NCBI GenBank assembly: GCA_905193155.1
Contig: CAJJNQ010000013.1
Span: forward strand, 1-57,937
Direction of reading: 5' to 3'
Length of the DNA stretch: 57,937 nt
From: an uncultured Christensenella sp.
GTDB lineage: Bacteria; Bacillota; Clostridia; Christensenellales; UBA1750
The notes under the pieces were generated by a model. The model worked only from the letters and a program-made list of their open reading frames with translations, did no database searches and had not been told where the DNA came from. Positions within the stretch are counted from its first letter, which is position 1, and each line of letters starts with the position of its first letter. The position numbers were made by a program, and so were the translations under genes. Shown one piece after another: positions 1-7,937 of this stretch.

Positions 1-2588
1 GCGTCCACGCGCTCCAGCGCCTCGATCACGCCCTCGTCGTATTTTGCGCTGCCGCCGTCCTTGACAAAGGACACCAGATCCGTCACTTCATCATCGCTGA
101 TGAACGCGCCCTGCACGCGGATGGCCTTGCTCGCGCCGCTGGGGTCAAAGAGCATATCGCCCCGGCCAAGCAGCTTTTCCGCGCCGCCGATGCCCAGGAT
201 CGTGCGGCTGTCCACCTGCGAGGCCACCGCAAAGGCGATGCGCGAGGGGACGTTGGCCTTGATCAGACCCGTGATGACGTCTACCGACGGGCGCTGCGTG
301 GCGATGACCAGGTGAATGCCCGCCGCGCGCGCCAGCTGCGTCAAGCGGCAGATCTTGGTTTCCACATCGTTCTGCGCCACCATCATAAGGTCCGCCAACT
401 CGTCAATGATCACGACGATCTGCGGCATCGGCTCTTCGCCCTTTTTAACCGCTGCTTTGTTATAGCCCTTCAGATCGCGCACGGAATAGGCTTCAAACTT
501 TTTGTATCGGTCGGTCATTTCCTGCACCGCCCAACCCAGCGCGCCCGCCGCCTTCTTGGGGTCGGAAACCACAGGGATGAGCAGATGCGGAATGCCGTTG
601 TAAACGCTCAACTCGACCACCTTGGGATCGATCAGGATGAGCTTGACCTCTTCAGGGGTGGCTTTATAGAGGATCGAGGCGATGATGGAGTTAATGCACA
701 CCGATTTGCCCGATCCCGTTGCGCCGGCGATGAGCAGATGCGGCATGCGCGCCAGATCCGCCACAACGGGCGTGCCGGCAATGTCCTTGCCCAGCGCCAC
801 CGCCAGCTTGGACGAATGTTCCCGAAATTCTTTGCTCTCCAGTACCTCGCGCAGCGTCACCGTCGCAATGGCGGAGTTCGCAATTTCAATGCCCACGGCG
901 GATTTTCCCGGCACAGGGGCTTCGATGCGCACGCCGCCCGCTGCCGCCATGTTCAGCGCAATATCATCCGCAAGCCCCGTGATGCGCGATACCTTCACGC
1001 CGCGCGCAGGCTGCAATTCATATCGGGTGATGGCCGGGCCGCGCGCCACATTGATCACCTTGGCCTCGATGCCGAAAGAGCTTAAGGTTTCTTCCAGCAA
1101 TTCCACATTGCGCTGCTGCTCTTCCTCCTGCGCGTGGTCGCGCACGGGATCAGGCGCTTTGGCCTGTTCCAGCAGCGTCAGCGGCGGGAAACGATAGGGC
1201 GGAATCACCTCCGGGTCGATCACCGGCGTGGAATCCTCGCCGTATTGATACTCCACCTCGCTGGCCGGAGAAAGCTCGCCCGGTTTATCCGATGCAGGCT
1301 TTTCTTTCGCACCGGCCGTTTGAACCGGATTCATCTGCGGAGGCTCCTCCGCTTCCGGCTCATCGTCAAAATCACTGATTGAAGGATTAGAAGCATGCTG
1401 CCGCTCGATGGGCTGGAATTTGACCGGCTGTACATTTCTTTCCGGCTCCGTTCTATGCTGCGGCTCAACCGCCTCCACCGCCACGGGCTTGATCTCCGGC
1501 ACGATTTCCAGCGGGACATATTCCTTTTCTTCCTGCGGCTGCACCGGACGAACAGGCGCCTGGATCACTTCGTCCGCATCAATGCCCGCATTCGGATCGT
1601 TGTGATCGATTTCAATGCCGTCCTCCGGCTCTTCCTCCGCCGCAGGCCTGCGCACAATCTCAAAGCGCGGCAGCGTCCGGCGCGGGGATTCATAAATCTC
1701 GCCCTCTTCGGGCAGATCGTCTTCCCTTTCGCCATGCGTCAGGGGATTGAACTGCGTCTCGTCCCGCTCCGGGTGCGCCGGGCCGGTCACGTGCTCGTTG
1801 CGCAGGGGTTTGCGCTCGTCGCGCACAGGCATATTGCCCGCCGCATCCAGATCCATGCGGGTCTGCGCCTGCTCTTCGCGGCGCTGCTGCCGCTGCGCGC
1901 GCATCTCCTGCGACCGCTCATGCGCATCCCGCGCGCTTTCCGCCACGCGGCGGCCGGTGTTAACCGCAGCGGTGTTGACCTTCTGCGCCGCCTGCCGCAT
2001 CGACAGCTTGCCCAGCACGAAGATGCAGCCCACAATCAGCGCAATGGTCAGAATCCAGCAGCCCACGCTGCCCAGCAATGCGCGCAGCGGGAAGGTGAGC
2101 AGTCCGCCCAGCGCGCCGGAGGAAACGTGCTCTGCCTGCCCGAAAGCGTAAGAGCCGGTCACATAATCCCAATAGCCGATGGTTTCCTTGGTTTCAAACA
2201 ACTGCTGCTGAATCTTCGCGTCGAAAAACATATGGTTGACCACGAAGAGCATCAGCACCGTAATGCCCGTCAGGGCGAGCTTTCCTCCCTGAAGACGGAA
2301 CTTTCCTGCTGTCAGCACGATCCAGCCGATCCCGGCCATCAGCACCGGCACCAGATACGCCCCCAGCCCGAACAGGCCGAAGAACACGTCCGCCAGGCCC
2401 TTGCCCAGCCAGCCCGCACCGCCGATTACCACCGCAGCAAAGGAGAATACGCCCAGCACGATCAGGGCAAAGCCAATCGCTTCCTGCACGGTCGATTGCT
2501 TTTTGTTTCTTTTGCGACTCCTGCCGGAGGTTTTGCGTCCCGCGGACGACGAGGATCTGCTCCCCGTTTTCTTTCGCTCCGTCGCCAT
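1..2588 (-). CDS. ftsK: DNA translocase FtsK/SpoIIIE, 3' end beyond the window
   Basis: Membrane-anchored hexameric DNA pump that clears chromosomal DNA through the closing septum. The ATG at 2588 follows a purine-rich GGAAGGAG tract. A basic, Ser/Lys-rich N-terminus precedes about four hydrophobic segments (residues ~35-185). A long charged, Pro/Glu-rich linker follows, then the motor. Walker A GATGSGKS is at residues 622-629, and the Walker B-like VVIIDELADLMM lies further on, followed by IATQRPSVDVITG. All of this is typical of the family. 862 codons are visible; the stop and most of the C-terminal gamma (DNA-reading) domain lie outside the window. ScpA and ScpB just upstream also serve chromosome segregation. 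FtsK and SpoIIIE cannot be told apart from this sequence. Confidence 0.95.
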   Translation of the reverse strand, partial: MATERKKTGSRSSSSAGRKTSGRSRKRNKKQSTVQEAIGFALIVLGVFSFAAVVIGGAGWLGKGLADVFFGLFGLGAYLVPVLMAGIGWIVLTAGKFRLQGGKLALTGITVLMLFVVNHMFFDAKIQQQLFETKETIGYWDYVTGSYAFGQAEHVSSGALGGLLTFPLRALLGSVGCWILTIALIVGCIFVLGKLSMRQAAQKVNTAAVNTGRRVAESARDAHERSQEMRAQRQQRREEQAQTRMDLDAAGNMPVRDERKPLRNEHVTGPAHPERDETQFNPLTHGEREDDLPEEGEIYESPRRTLPRFEIVRRPAAEEEPEDGIEIDHNDPNAGIDADEVIQAPVRPVQPQEEKEYVPLEIVPEIKPVAVEAVEPQHRTEPERNVQPVKFQPIERQHASNPSISDFDDEPEAEEPPQMNPVQTAGAKEKPASDKPGELSPASEVEYQYGEDSTPVIDPEVIPPYRFPPLTLLEQAKAPDPVRDHAQEEEQQRNVELLEETLSSFGIEAKVINVARGPAITRYELQPARGVKVSRITGLADDIALNMAAAGGVRIEAPVPGKSAVGIEIANSAIATVTLREVLESKEFREHSSKLAVALGKDIAGTPVVADLARMPHLLIAGATGSGKSVCINSIIASILYKATPEEVKLILIDPKVVELSVYNGIPHLLIPVVSDPKKAAGALGWAVQEMTDRYKKFEAYSVRDLKGYNKAAVKKGEEPMPQIVVIIDELADLMMVAQNDVETKICRLTQLARAAGIHLVIATQRPSVDVITGLIKANVPSRIAFAVASQVDSRTILGIGGAEKLLGRGDMLFDPSGASKAIRVQGAFISDDEVTDLVSFVKDGGSAKYDEGVIEALERVD

Positions 2589-2686
2589 GTTTTCTCCTTC
2601 ACTCCTTCCTGCTGTCTCTTCTTACATGAACCTTATTAAATTCTCTATGCAGAGTGCAAACTCCTTTATTTTCCGCCTTCTTCGCG

Positions 2687-3232
2687 CTAAACGCCGCCGA
2701 AATCGGTCAATTCCTCATCAACCTTCACCTGTGCAAGGCGCGGCAGCGCCTCCAGCGAGGTCAGCGCAAAGTGCTGCAAAAACTTTTCCGTCGTGCCGTA
2801 GAGAATCGGCCTGCCGATGCTTTCCTTGCGGCCGACTTCGGCAATGAGCCCATGGTGCAGCAGCGTCGCCACCGCACGGTCGCACTGCACGCCGCGAATC
2901 TGCTCGATCTCCACGCGCGTCACCGGCTGGCGATAGGCCACTACCGCCAGCGTTTCCAGCGCGGCCTGCGTCAGCGTCTGCTTGCGCACGGGCTGAAGCA
3001 CCTTTTCGATCAAGTCCATGTATTGCGGGCGGGTGCACAGCTGCAGGCTGTCGTCAAAGCGCATCAGCCGCACGCCGCGGTCCTCGTCGTACCGCAAGGC
3101 AAGCCCTTGCAGCACCGGCTCGAATTCCTGCGCCGTAACGCCCAGCATCTCGGTCAGGGCCTGAACGGCGACCGGCTCGCCCGATGCAAACAGCACCGCC
3201 TCAACCGCCGAAATCTGTTCCGTCAGCGTCAT
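2687..3232 (-). CDS. scpB: Segregation and condensation protein B
   Basis: 181-aa winged-helix partner of ScpA and SMC in the bacterial condensin complex. The N-terminus (MTLTEQISAVEAVLFASGEP) and the central ETLAVVAYRQPVTR segment are hallmark ScpB sequences; GRPILYGTTEKFL lies near the C-terminus. The ATG at 3232 is chosen over an upstream start at 3259 because AAAGGAGA sits about ten bases before it. It overlaps the end of scpA by 32 bp, so the two are probably translationally coupled. The 98-bp spacer to ftsK holds no clear terminator. Confidence 0.95.
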   Translation of the reverse strand: MTLTEQISAVEAVLFASGEPVAVQALTEMLGVTAQEFEPVLQGLALRYDEDRGVRLMRFDDSLQLCTRPQYMDLIEKVLQPVRKQTLTQAALETLAVVAYRQPVTRVEIEQIRGVQCDRAVATLLHHGLIAEVGRKESIGRPILYGTTEKFLQHFALTSLEALPRLAQVKVDEELTDFGGV

Positions 3233-3956
3233 CTGCCGCCGTCTCCTTTCCCCGCTCAATCATGATCGGCGCGTAAATATCCTCCTGCTGCAAGGTGATG
3301 CGGTTGGCCTTGAGCAGTTCCAGCATAGCCAGGAAAATCGTGATGATCTCCGAGCGCGTCGCGTCCGCGGGAAACAGCTCGTCAAAGCGCACGCGCCGCT
3401 GCACGATCACTCGCCGCTGGATGCGCAGCATGCACTCCCCGATGGTGAAGGTGTCGCGCTCGATCTGCCGCATAGGGCTGACCGCCGCATCGCTGCGCTC
3501 CGCGCGCAGCAGCACGTTCAAAAAAGCCGCCTGCAGGCTCTCCAGCGACATCTGAGAAAGTTCGATTCGCGCCTCCGTCACCATTTCCAGCGGCAGGCGT
3601 GTCACCATCTCCTGCGCCTCCGCCTCATAGATGCGCAGGGTCTTGCCCGCCTCTTTGATGCGCTTGTATTCTTCCAGGCGGCGCATCAGCACCTCCTGGG
3701 GATCTTCCTCGTCCTCCGTCTTGGGCGGCTTGGGCAGCAGCGCGCGGGACTTGATCTCCAGCAGCGTCGCCGCCATCTGCAAAAACTCGCTGGCTGCGTC
3801 CATATCCAGCCCCGAAAGGTCCTCGATGGACTGCAGATATTGCTCCGTGATCTCTGAAACGAAGATGTCGCGGATATTGACCTTCGCCCGGCTGATCAGA
3901 TGCAGCAGCAGATCCAGCGGGCCTTCAAAATCCTTCAGCTGTACAACATATGCCAT
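3201..3956 (-). CDS. scpA: Segregation and condensation protein A
   Basis: 251-aa kleisin that bridges SMC heads in the condensin complex with ScpB. The N-terminus reads YVVQLKDFEGPLDLLLHLI, the ScpA signature, followed by the conserved DIFVSEITEQYL. The middle is charged and Glu-rich, and a C-terminal winged-helix region includes TIFLAMLELLKANRI. The start ATG at 3956 has GGAGG eight bases upstream, inside the last codons region of the preceding site-2 protease gene (gap 14 bp). The promoter upstream of that protease probably drives all three genes. Confidence 0.96.
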   Translation of the reverse strand: MAYVVQLKDFEGPLDLLLHLISRAKVNIRDIFVSEITEQYLQSIEDLSGLDMDAASEFLQMAATLLEIKSRALLPKPPKTEDEEDPQEVLMRRLEEYKRIKEAGKTLRIYEAEAQEMVTRLPLEMVTEARIELSQMSLESLQAAFLNVLLRAERSDAAVSPMRQIERDTFTIGECMLRIQRRVIVQRRVRFDELFPADATRSEIITIFLAMLELLKANRITLQQEDIYAPIMIERGKETAADDADGTDFGG

Positions 3957-3970
3957 CTCTACGCCCTCCG

Positions 3971-4588
3971 TCAGCCGAACAGGCGCGCAAACAGCGCTAT
4001 CGACAGCCCGCGCATGAGGAACAGATAACTGTTCAAAACCCCCAGCAGCGACAGCAACAGCACGAGGATCAACCCGTATTTTTGCATAAAATCCAGCACC
4101 TTACCGACCCTCAGGCCCAGCAGCGCGCGCAGCACGGCAAAACCGTCCAACGGCGGCACGGGCAGCAGATTCAAAAAGCAGAGCGTCAGGTTCACGGACA
4201 CGCCATAGAGCAGAAACTGCATCCAGACGCCCTGCGGCAACAGAATCGTGACGACATAGCAGAGCATCGCCAGCAGGAAATTGGACAGCGGTCCAGCGGC
4301 TGAAACAGCGGCCTCACCCCACCGTCTTCCCTTGAGATTTCCCGGCTGAATGTGCACCGGCCTCGCCCAGCCCCACCCCAACAGGAGGAACAGCAGCATG
4401 CCGATCCAGTCGATGTGAGCAGAGGGATTCAGCGTCAAGCGGCCTTCCATCCGGGGCGTGGAATCGCCCAGCAGCACTGCAACCGCCGCATGGCAGTATT
4501 CGTGCAGCGTAAAGCCGATCACCAGCGCCGGCAGCGTATACAGTATGCCCAGCAGCCAGCCCTGAAAATCGCTCAGAAGATTCGGCAC
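3971..4588 (-). CDS. Site-2 protease family (M50) membrane zinc metalloprotease
   Basis: 205-aa polytopic membrane protein with the zinc motif HEYCH (residues 29-33) in the second hydrophobic segment and the third ligand in NLLPVPPLDG (Asp148). This is the compact SpoIVFB-like/M50B type without a PDZ domain. Its substrate is unknown. This family is common beside scpAB in Firmicutes. The start is set at GTG 4588: GGGGAGGGG lies just upstream, and the predicted transcription start is near 4624, which argues against the TTG at 4624. It is first in an operon with scpA and scpB. Confidence 0.88.
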   Translation of the reverse strand: MPNLLSDFQGWLLGILYTLPALVIGFTLHEYCHAAVAVLLGDSTPRMEGRLTLNPSAHIDWIGMLLFLLLGWGWARPVHIQPGNLKGRRWGEAAVSAAGPLSNFLLAMLCYVVTILLPQGVWMQFLLYGVSVNLTLCFLNLLPVPPLDGFAVLRALLGLRVGKVLDFMQKYGLILVLLLSLLGVLNSYLFLMRGLSIALFARLFG

Positions 4589-4631
4589 CGCATCGTCCCC
4601 TCCCCAAATAGACAGACTCCTCAACTATAAG

Positions 4632-4660
4632 ATTATACCAAAAAAGCACCTCTCTGACAA
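4632..4660 (-). promoter_or_regulatory. SigA-type promoter of the site-2 protease-scpAB operon
   Basis: On the minus strand TTGTCA (4655-4660) and TATAAT (4632-4637) are separated by 17 bp. The predicted start of transcription is near 4624, leaving a leader of about 35 nt before the GTG at 4588. It is divergent from the lipoprotein promoter. Confidence 0.8.
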
Positions 4661-4694
4661 GACGATATGCGGACAGATGTTCTGTAAATCCCCC

Positions 4695-4723
4695 TTTGCA
4701 TTTGCGTTGCATTTGTGTATAAT
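4695..4723 (+). promoter_or_regulatory. SigA-type promoter of the 147-aa lipoprotein gene
   Basis: TTTGCA (4695-4700), a 17-bp spacer and a perfect TATAAT (4718-4723), about 45 bp before the ATG at 4774. Confidence 0.75.
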
Positions 4724-4773
4724 AAACAAAGGGAGCGATCGTCTCCCATACAAATTGAACAAGAGGTAATGAT

Positions 4774-5217
4774 ATGAAGAAAATCCTGAGTCTATTGATG
4801 CTGGCCGTGCTGTCGCTTGCGCTGCTGACCGCCTGCACCGACGGCCCGCTGGTGGCGACCGCCACGCCCGAGCCCACCCCCGAACCTACGCCCGAGCCCA
4901 CCCCGGAGATGATTTTCCAGGAAAACGTCTACTGGCCGGAAGAGGGATTGGCCACGCTGCTGCCGCACTTCCAGCCGCAGCTGGAAACGCTGTCCACGCG
5001 CGGAGAGGAACTGCTTTTCGCCTCCTTCACCGAGGCGGACACCAAAGTCATCAATGACTACCGCCAGGCGCTCAAAGACGCCGGTTTTACCGACATCACT
5101 GAGGAGAGCGAGATGATCTTCGCCGCCGCGCTCGAGGGCACCGAGGGCCTGCTGAAGGTCCAGGTTTTCTATGACGGCGGCGCAGGCACCATTCAGATCA
5201 GCGACACCCGCGAATAA
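4774..5217 (+). CDS. Small secreted lipoprotein, unknown function
   Basis: 147-aa protein with a lipoprotein signal peptide: MKKI, a hydrophobic core, and the lipobox LLTAC with Cys at about residue 21. A short PEPTPEP-type Pro/Glu/Thr repeat follows and looks like a wall-spanning spacer. The remaining ~100 residues are acidic and have a mixed alpha/beta look (FTEADTKVINDYRQALKDAG); I do not recognise the fold. AGAGGT precedes the ATG. The gene is monocistronic, with its own promoter (4695-4723) and terminator (5231-5262), and lies divergent to the site-2 protease operon. Confidence 0.85.
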   Translation: MKKILSLLMLAVLSLALLTACTDGPLVATATPEPTPEPTPEPTPEMIFQENVYWPEEGLATLLPHFQPQLETLSTRGEELLFASFTEADTKVINDYRQALKDAGFTDITEESEMIFAAALEGTEGLLKVQVFYDGGAGTIQISDTRE

Positions 5218-5230
5218 TTCCCCTGTATGC

Positions 5231-5262
5231 AAAAAAGGAACGCCCTGGGCGTTCCTTTTTTT
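5231..5262 (+). terminator. Intrinsic terminator of the lipoprotein gene
   Basis: AAGGAACGCC and GGCGTTCCTT flank a very short loop and are followed by a run of T; it sits 14 bp after the stop codon. The A-rich left flank makes it potentially bidirectional. Confidence 0.9.
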
Positions 5263-5296
5263 AGGCTTTTCTGCGGAGCGTGCGGACCAAGTGGGC

Positions 5297-5357
5297 AGCC
5301 CCTCCGTCTCGGCGCAGCCGAGACACCTCCCCTTACACAAAGGGCGGCGTAGGGGCT
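5297..5357. repeat. REP-like composite palindromic repeat
   Basis: An outer inverted repeat AGCCCCT (5297-5303) / AGGGGCT (5351-5357) encloses a perfect 8-bp hairpin GTCTCGGC-GCA-GCCGAGAC (5306-5324), then the segment CACCTCCCCTTACACAAAGG. From memory this resembles dispersed intergenic palindromes in gut Clostridia genomes, but no second copy is present in this window. It lies between a terminator and the stop of a small minus-strand ORF. Confidence 0.5.
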
Positions 5358-5359
5358 TG

Positions 5360-5494
5360 TTACTCCTCCAGCATCACCATCATCAGGAGCAGCAGCAGCG
5401 TCTCCTGCGCGCCGTCAGCTTCCTCGTCCCGCCCCAGCAGGAGCAAGAGCAGCAGCAATACCTGCCGCAGTTCCCGCTTCGACAATTCCTCCAT
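5360..5494 (-). CDS. Putative 44-aa leucine-rich small protein
   Basis: The ATG at 5494 follows a strong GGGGAGGGG ribosome site, and a good promoter (5526-5555) lies 32 bp upstream. The product begins MEELSKRELRQV, runs through eight or so consecutive leucines, has a charged middle (GRDEEADGAQE), then a second Leu/Met-rich stretch and ends LEE. I do not recognise a family. The hydrophobic blocks are short and the protein is acidic, so it may be amphipathic and membrane-associated. The combination of promoter, ribosome site and a clean ORF supports a real gene, but a non-coding explanation is possible. Confidence 0.5.
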   Translation of the reverse strand: MEELSKRELRQVLLLLLLLLGRDEEADGAQETLLLLLMMVMLEE

Positions 5495-5525
5495 GACCAC
5501 CACCCCTCCCCTTTCGCATACTGTC

Positions 5526-5555
5526 ATTGTACGCGCGCGGGAGGGGTTTTGTCAC
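5526..5555 (-). promoter_or_regulatory. Promoter of the 44-aa leucine-rich ORF
   Basis: Minus-strand GTGACA (5550-5555), an 18-bp spacer and TACAAT (5526-5531). The -35 element overlaps the stop codon of the upstream ABC ATPase gene. Confidence 0.55.
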
Positions 5556-6214
5556 AGTGCGCGCAGCCTGCCGTCGCGCATCTCCGCGCGCCGTGCGCAC
5601 TGCGCCGCCACGCCGTCGTCATGCGTGATCAGCACCACCGTTGTGCCGCTTTCGTTGAGCTGCGCCATGCAGCGCATCACGTCCCGCCCCGATATGCTGT
5701 CCAGATTGCCCGTCGGTTCGTCTGCCAGCAGCAGCGGCGGATGCGTCACCAGCGCCCGCGCAATGGCCGTGCGCTGCTGCTGGCCGCCGCTCATCTCCCC
5801 CGGCAGATGTTCCCGCCGGTGATACAATCCCACGCGATCCAGCGCCTGCCGCGCCCGCTCCCGGCGCTCCGGCAGCGGCACGCCCCAATAGACCAGCGGC
5901 AGCGCAACGTTTTCCTCTGCCGTCATGCGCGGCAGCAGATTGAAGTTCTGGAACACGAAGCCGATTTTGCGGCTGCGCACGCCCGCCAACCCGTCTCGAT
6001 CCAACCGCGTCACGTCCTGCCCGTCCAGCGCATAATATCCGTCCGTCGCTCGATCCAAACAGCCCAGCAGGTTCATCAGCGTGGATTTTCCGCTGCCCGA
6101 CGGCCCCACGATAGCCAGAAACTCTCCGTCCGCAACCTCCATTGACACGCCGCGCACCGCTTCCACCGCGCACGCGCCGCCGTAGACCTTCCGCAGGTCC
6201 TTCGTCACGATCAT
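5552..6214 (-). CDS. ABC transporter ATP-binding protein, LolD/MacB type, no permease nearby
   Basis: 220-aa nucleotide-binding subunit. Walker A GPSGSGKS is at residues 37-44, the Q-loop lies in FVFQNFNLLP, the signature is MSGGQQQR, Walker B plus D-loop is LLLADEPTGNLDS, and the switch His is in ITHDD. This pattern matches the MacB/LolD/FtsE-like family that works with FtsX-type permeases. ATG 6214 is preferred because AGGTGAGG is directly upstream; a GTG at 6223 is the alternative. No permease gene is adjacent: downstream is the small leucine-rich ORF and upstream a terminator and dusB. Its transport partner is unknown. Confidence 0.85.
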   Translation of the reverse strand: MIVTKDLRKVYGGACAVEAVRGVSMEVADGEFLAIVGPSGSGKSTLMNLLGCLDRATDGYYALDGQDVTRLDRDGLAGVRSRKIGFVFQNFNLLPRMTAEENVALPLVYWGVPLPERRERARQALDRVGLYHRREHLPGEMSGGQQQRTAIARALVTHPPLLLADEPTGNLDSISGRDVMRCMAQLNESGTTVVLITHDDGVAAQCARRAEMRDGRLRAL

Positions 6215-6262
6215 CCGCCTCACCTCGCGGGTTATTTTCCCCGTTTGACATATGCGGAATAC

Positions 6263-6294
6263 AAAAAGGGGAGCCGTTTTTCGGCTCCCTTTTT
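6263..6294 (-). terminator. Intrinsic terminator after dusB
   Basis: GGGAGCCG (6269-6276) and CGGCTCCC (6282-6289) flank a 5-nt loop, with A/T runs on both sides, so it may work in both directions. It separates dusB from the ABC ATPase gene. Confidence 0.85.
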
Positions 6295-7265
6295 CAAATC
6301 GCGCCGCTTTCCAGTTTTTCCAGATAGGTGCGCAGGATATCCTCCATCTGCGTATAACTTTCCGCGGTGTTGAACTTCACGCGCACCTGCGCGCTGCCCC
6401 GCAGCCCCTTGAGATACCAGGCCATGTGCTTGCGCATCTCCCGCAAGCCGATGTATTCGCCCTTGTGCGCCATCAGCAGCCGGGCGTGCTCCAGCGCGAC
6501 GTCCACGCGCTCCCCGGGCGCAACCGCTTCCGGCGGCAGCCCCTGCTTGTTTCTCGCCCAATCCCGAAAGATCCACGGGTTACCCATCGCCCCCCGGCCG
6601 ATCATCACGGCGTGACAACCGGTTTCCCGCAGCATCCGCTGTGCATCCTCCACGCTCTCGATATCGCCGTTGCCCACCACCGGAATGTCCAATGCTGCGG
6701 CCAGCTCGCCGATTGCGTCCCAGTGCGCATGACCGGCATACATTTCCTGCCGAGTGCGCGCGTGCAGCGTCACGGCGGAAACGCCGCAGTCCTGCGCCAT
6801 TTTTCCCGCTTCCAGCGTACAGATCGAGTGCTCGTCCCAGCCCATGCGCATCTTGACGGTCACGGGCAGACTGGACGCCTTGACCACGGCACGCAGCACT
6901 TTTTCCGCATTCTTCAAGTCCTTGAGCATCGCGCTGCCGTCCCCGCCGGAGACGATCTTGGGCGCAGGACAGCCCATGTTGATGTCCAGCGCAAAAAAGC
7001 GGCTTTCGCAAAGCCGCTCCGCCGCGCGCGCCATGAAATCCGCGTCCGACCCGAAGATTTGCAGCGCGCAGTGTTCGCCGGGGTTGGTCTGGCGCAATTG
7101 GATCACATCCAGCCGCTCCTTCGGCGTGAGCAGATAGCCCTTGGCCGAAACCATCTCCGTCACGGTCGCCTCCGCACCGAAGCGTGCGCACAGTCCCCGG
7201 TAGACGTAATCCGTCACCCCCGCCATCGGCGCCAAGATCAGGCTGTTTTTCTCGATCACCGTCAT
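6294..7265 (-). CDS. dusB: tRNA-dihydrouridine synthase (DusB family)
   Basis: 323-aa FMN enzyme that reduces uridine to dihydrouridine in tRNA D-loops. The N-terminal half is a TIM barrel with APMAGVTDYVYR near the start and the catalytic Cys in INMGCPAPKIVSGGDGSAML. The FMN-binding K-x-R is in VTVKMRMGWDE, and VVGNGDIESVEDAQ and VMIGRGAMGNPW complete the flavin site. A C-terminal helical RNA-binding domain follows. Its ATG overlaps the stop of the upstream membrane-protein gene in an ATGA arrangement. Confidence 0.93.
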   Translation of the reverse strand: MTVIEKNSLILAPMAGVTDYVYRGLCARFGAEATVTEMVSAKGYLLTPKERLDVIQLRQTNPGEHCALQIFGSDADFMARAAERLCESRFFALDINMGCPAPKIVSGGDGSAMLKDLKNAEKVLRAVVKASSLPVTVKMRMGWDEHSICTLEAGKMAQDCGVSAVTLHARTRQEMYAGHAHWDAIGELAAALDIPVVGNGDIESVEDAQRMLRETGCHAVMIGRGAMGNPWIFRDWARNKQGLPPEAVAPGERVDVALEHARLLMAHKGEYIGLREMRKHMAWYLKGLRGSAQVRVKFNTAESYTQMEDILRTYLEKLESGAI

Positions 7266-7822
7266 GCGGCCGCTCCCTCCTGCGCCGTGCTTGCCGCATC
7301 GGCCGCTTCGGGCACATCGCCTGTCCGAACCACCGACACGATGATCCAGCCGCTGTCCCGCTTTTCAAGCTTCAGGTCGTAAACGCCGCCCCGCCACTCC
7401 GGCGGACGAATCTTGTTGGGGTCCTTGAGCTGCTCCGGGGTCTGCTTGTCGATGGGCAGCTCGCCGTCGATGGTGGCGGTTTCCGTCACCGTCGCGGTGG
7501 CGGTGTCCTCCCACGGCAGGGTGTGCAGCTTTTCAATGTCCACCTGTGCGTCAAAGCTATTGATGGTGAAGTCCTTGTAGGTTCTATCGTTCAGCGTTTC
7601 GTCGCCCGCCAGATACTCCTCTGTAAAGAATTTGGGCAGCTCCGCCGCGTCGTTATAGCCGAGCACCACGCCGGTATGCATCTTCATCCCGTCCGTGACC
7701 AGCACCGATATGTTGGCATAGTTCATGCCGAAGGTAAATGCGCCCGTGCAGAGCATCGCCACGACCACCACGATCAGCGTCCACTTCAGCAGGCACAATA
7801 AAAAGCGCAGCACATATTCCAT
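7262..7822 (-). CDS. Membrane-anchored protein of unknown function, dusB operon
   Basis: 186-aa protein with one N-terminal membrane helix (about residues 8-32, WTLIVVVVAMLCTGAFTFGM) and a soluble extracellular domain rich in Asp/Thr (DTATATVTETATIDGEL). The end is Ala-rich. I do not recognise a domain. ATG 7822 is selected over a TTG at 7834 because GAGG lies six bases upstream. It is first in a two-gene operon with dusB (4-bp overlap) and has its own promoter. A functional link to tRNA modification is not implied by the sequence. Confidence 0.75.
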   Translation of the reverse strand: MEYVLRFLLCLLKWTLIVVVVAMLCTGAFTFGMNYANISVLVTDGMKMHTGVVLGYNDAAELPKFFTEEYLAGDETLNDRTYKDFTINSFDAQVDIEKLHTLPWEDTATATVTETATIDGELPIDKQTPEQLKDPNKIRPPEWRGGVYDLKLEKRDSGWIIVSVVRTGDVPEAADAASTAQEGAAA

Positions 7823-7864
7823 AAGCATCCTCAATTCGGTCGATCTTAAGTCTCATCCTCTTTC

Positions 7865-7893
7865 ATTTTACACCATTGCGCCCGGAAAGTAAA
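7865..7893 (-). promoter_or_regulatory. Promoter of the membrane protein-dusB operon
   Basis: Minus-strand TTTACT (7888-7893), 17 bp, TAAAAT (7865-7870), about 43 bp before the ATG at 7822. Confidence 0.7.
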
Positions 7894-7937
7894 TCCGAAC
7901 GCCCCAAGCGGATGAACCGGATGCCTATTTAACGCCC

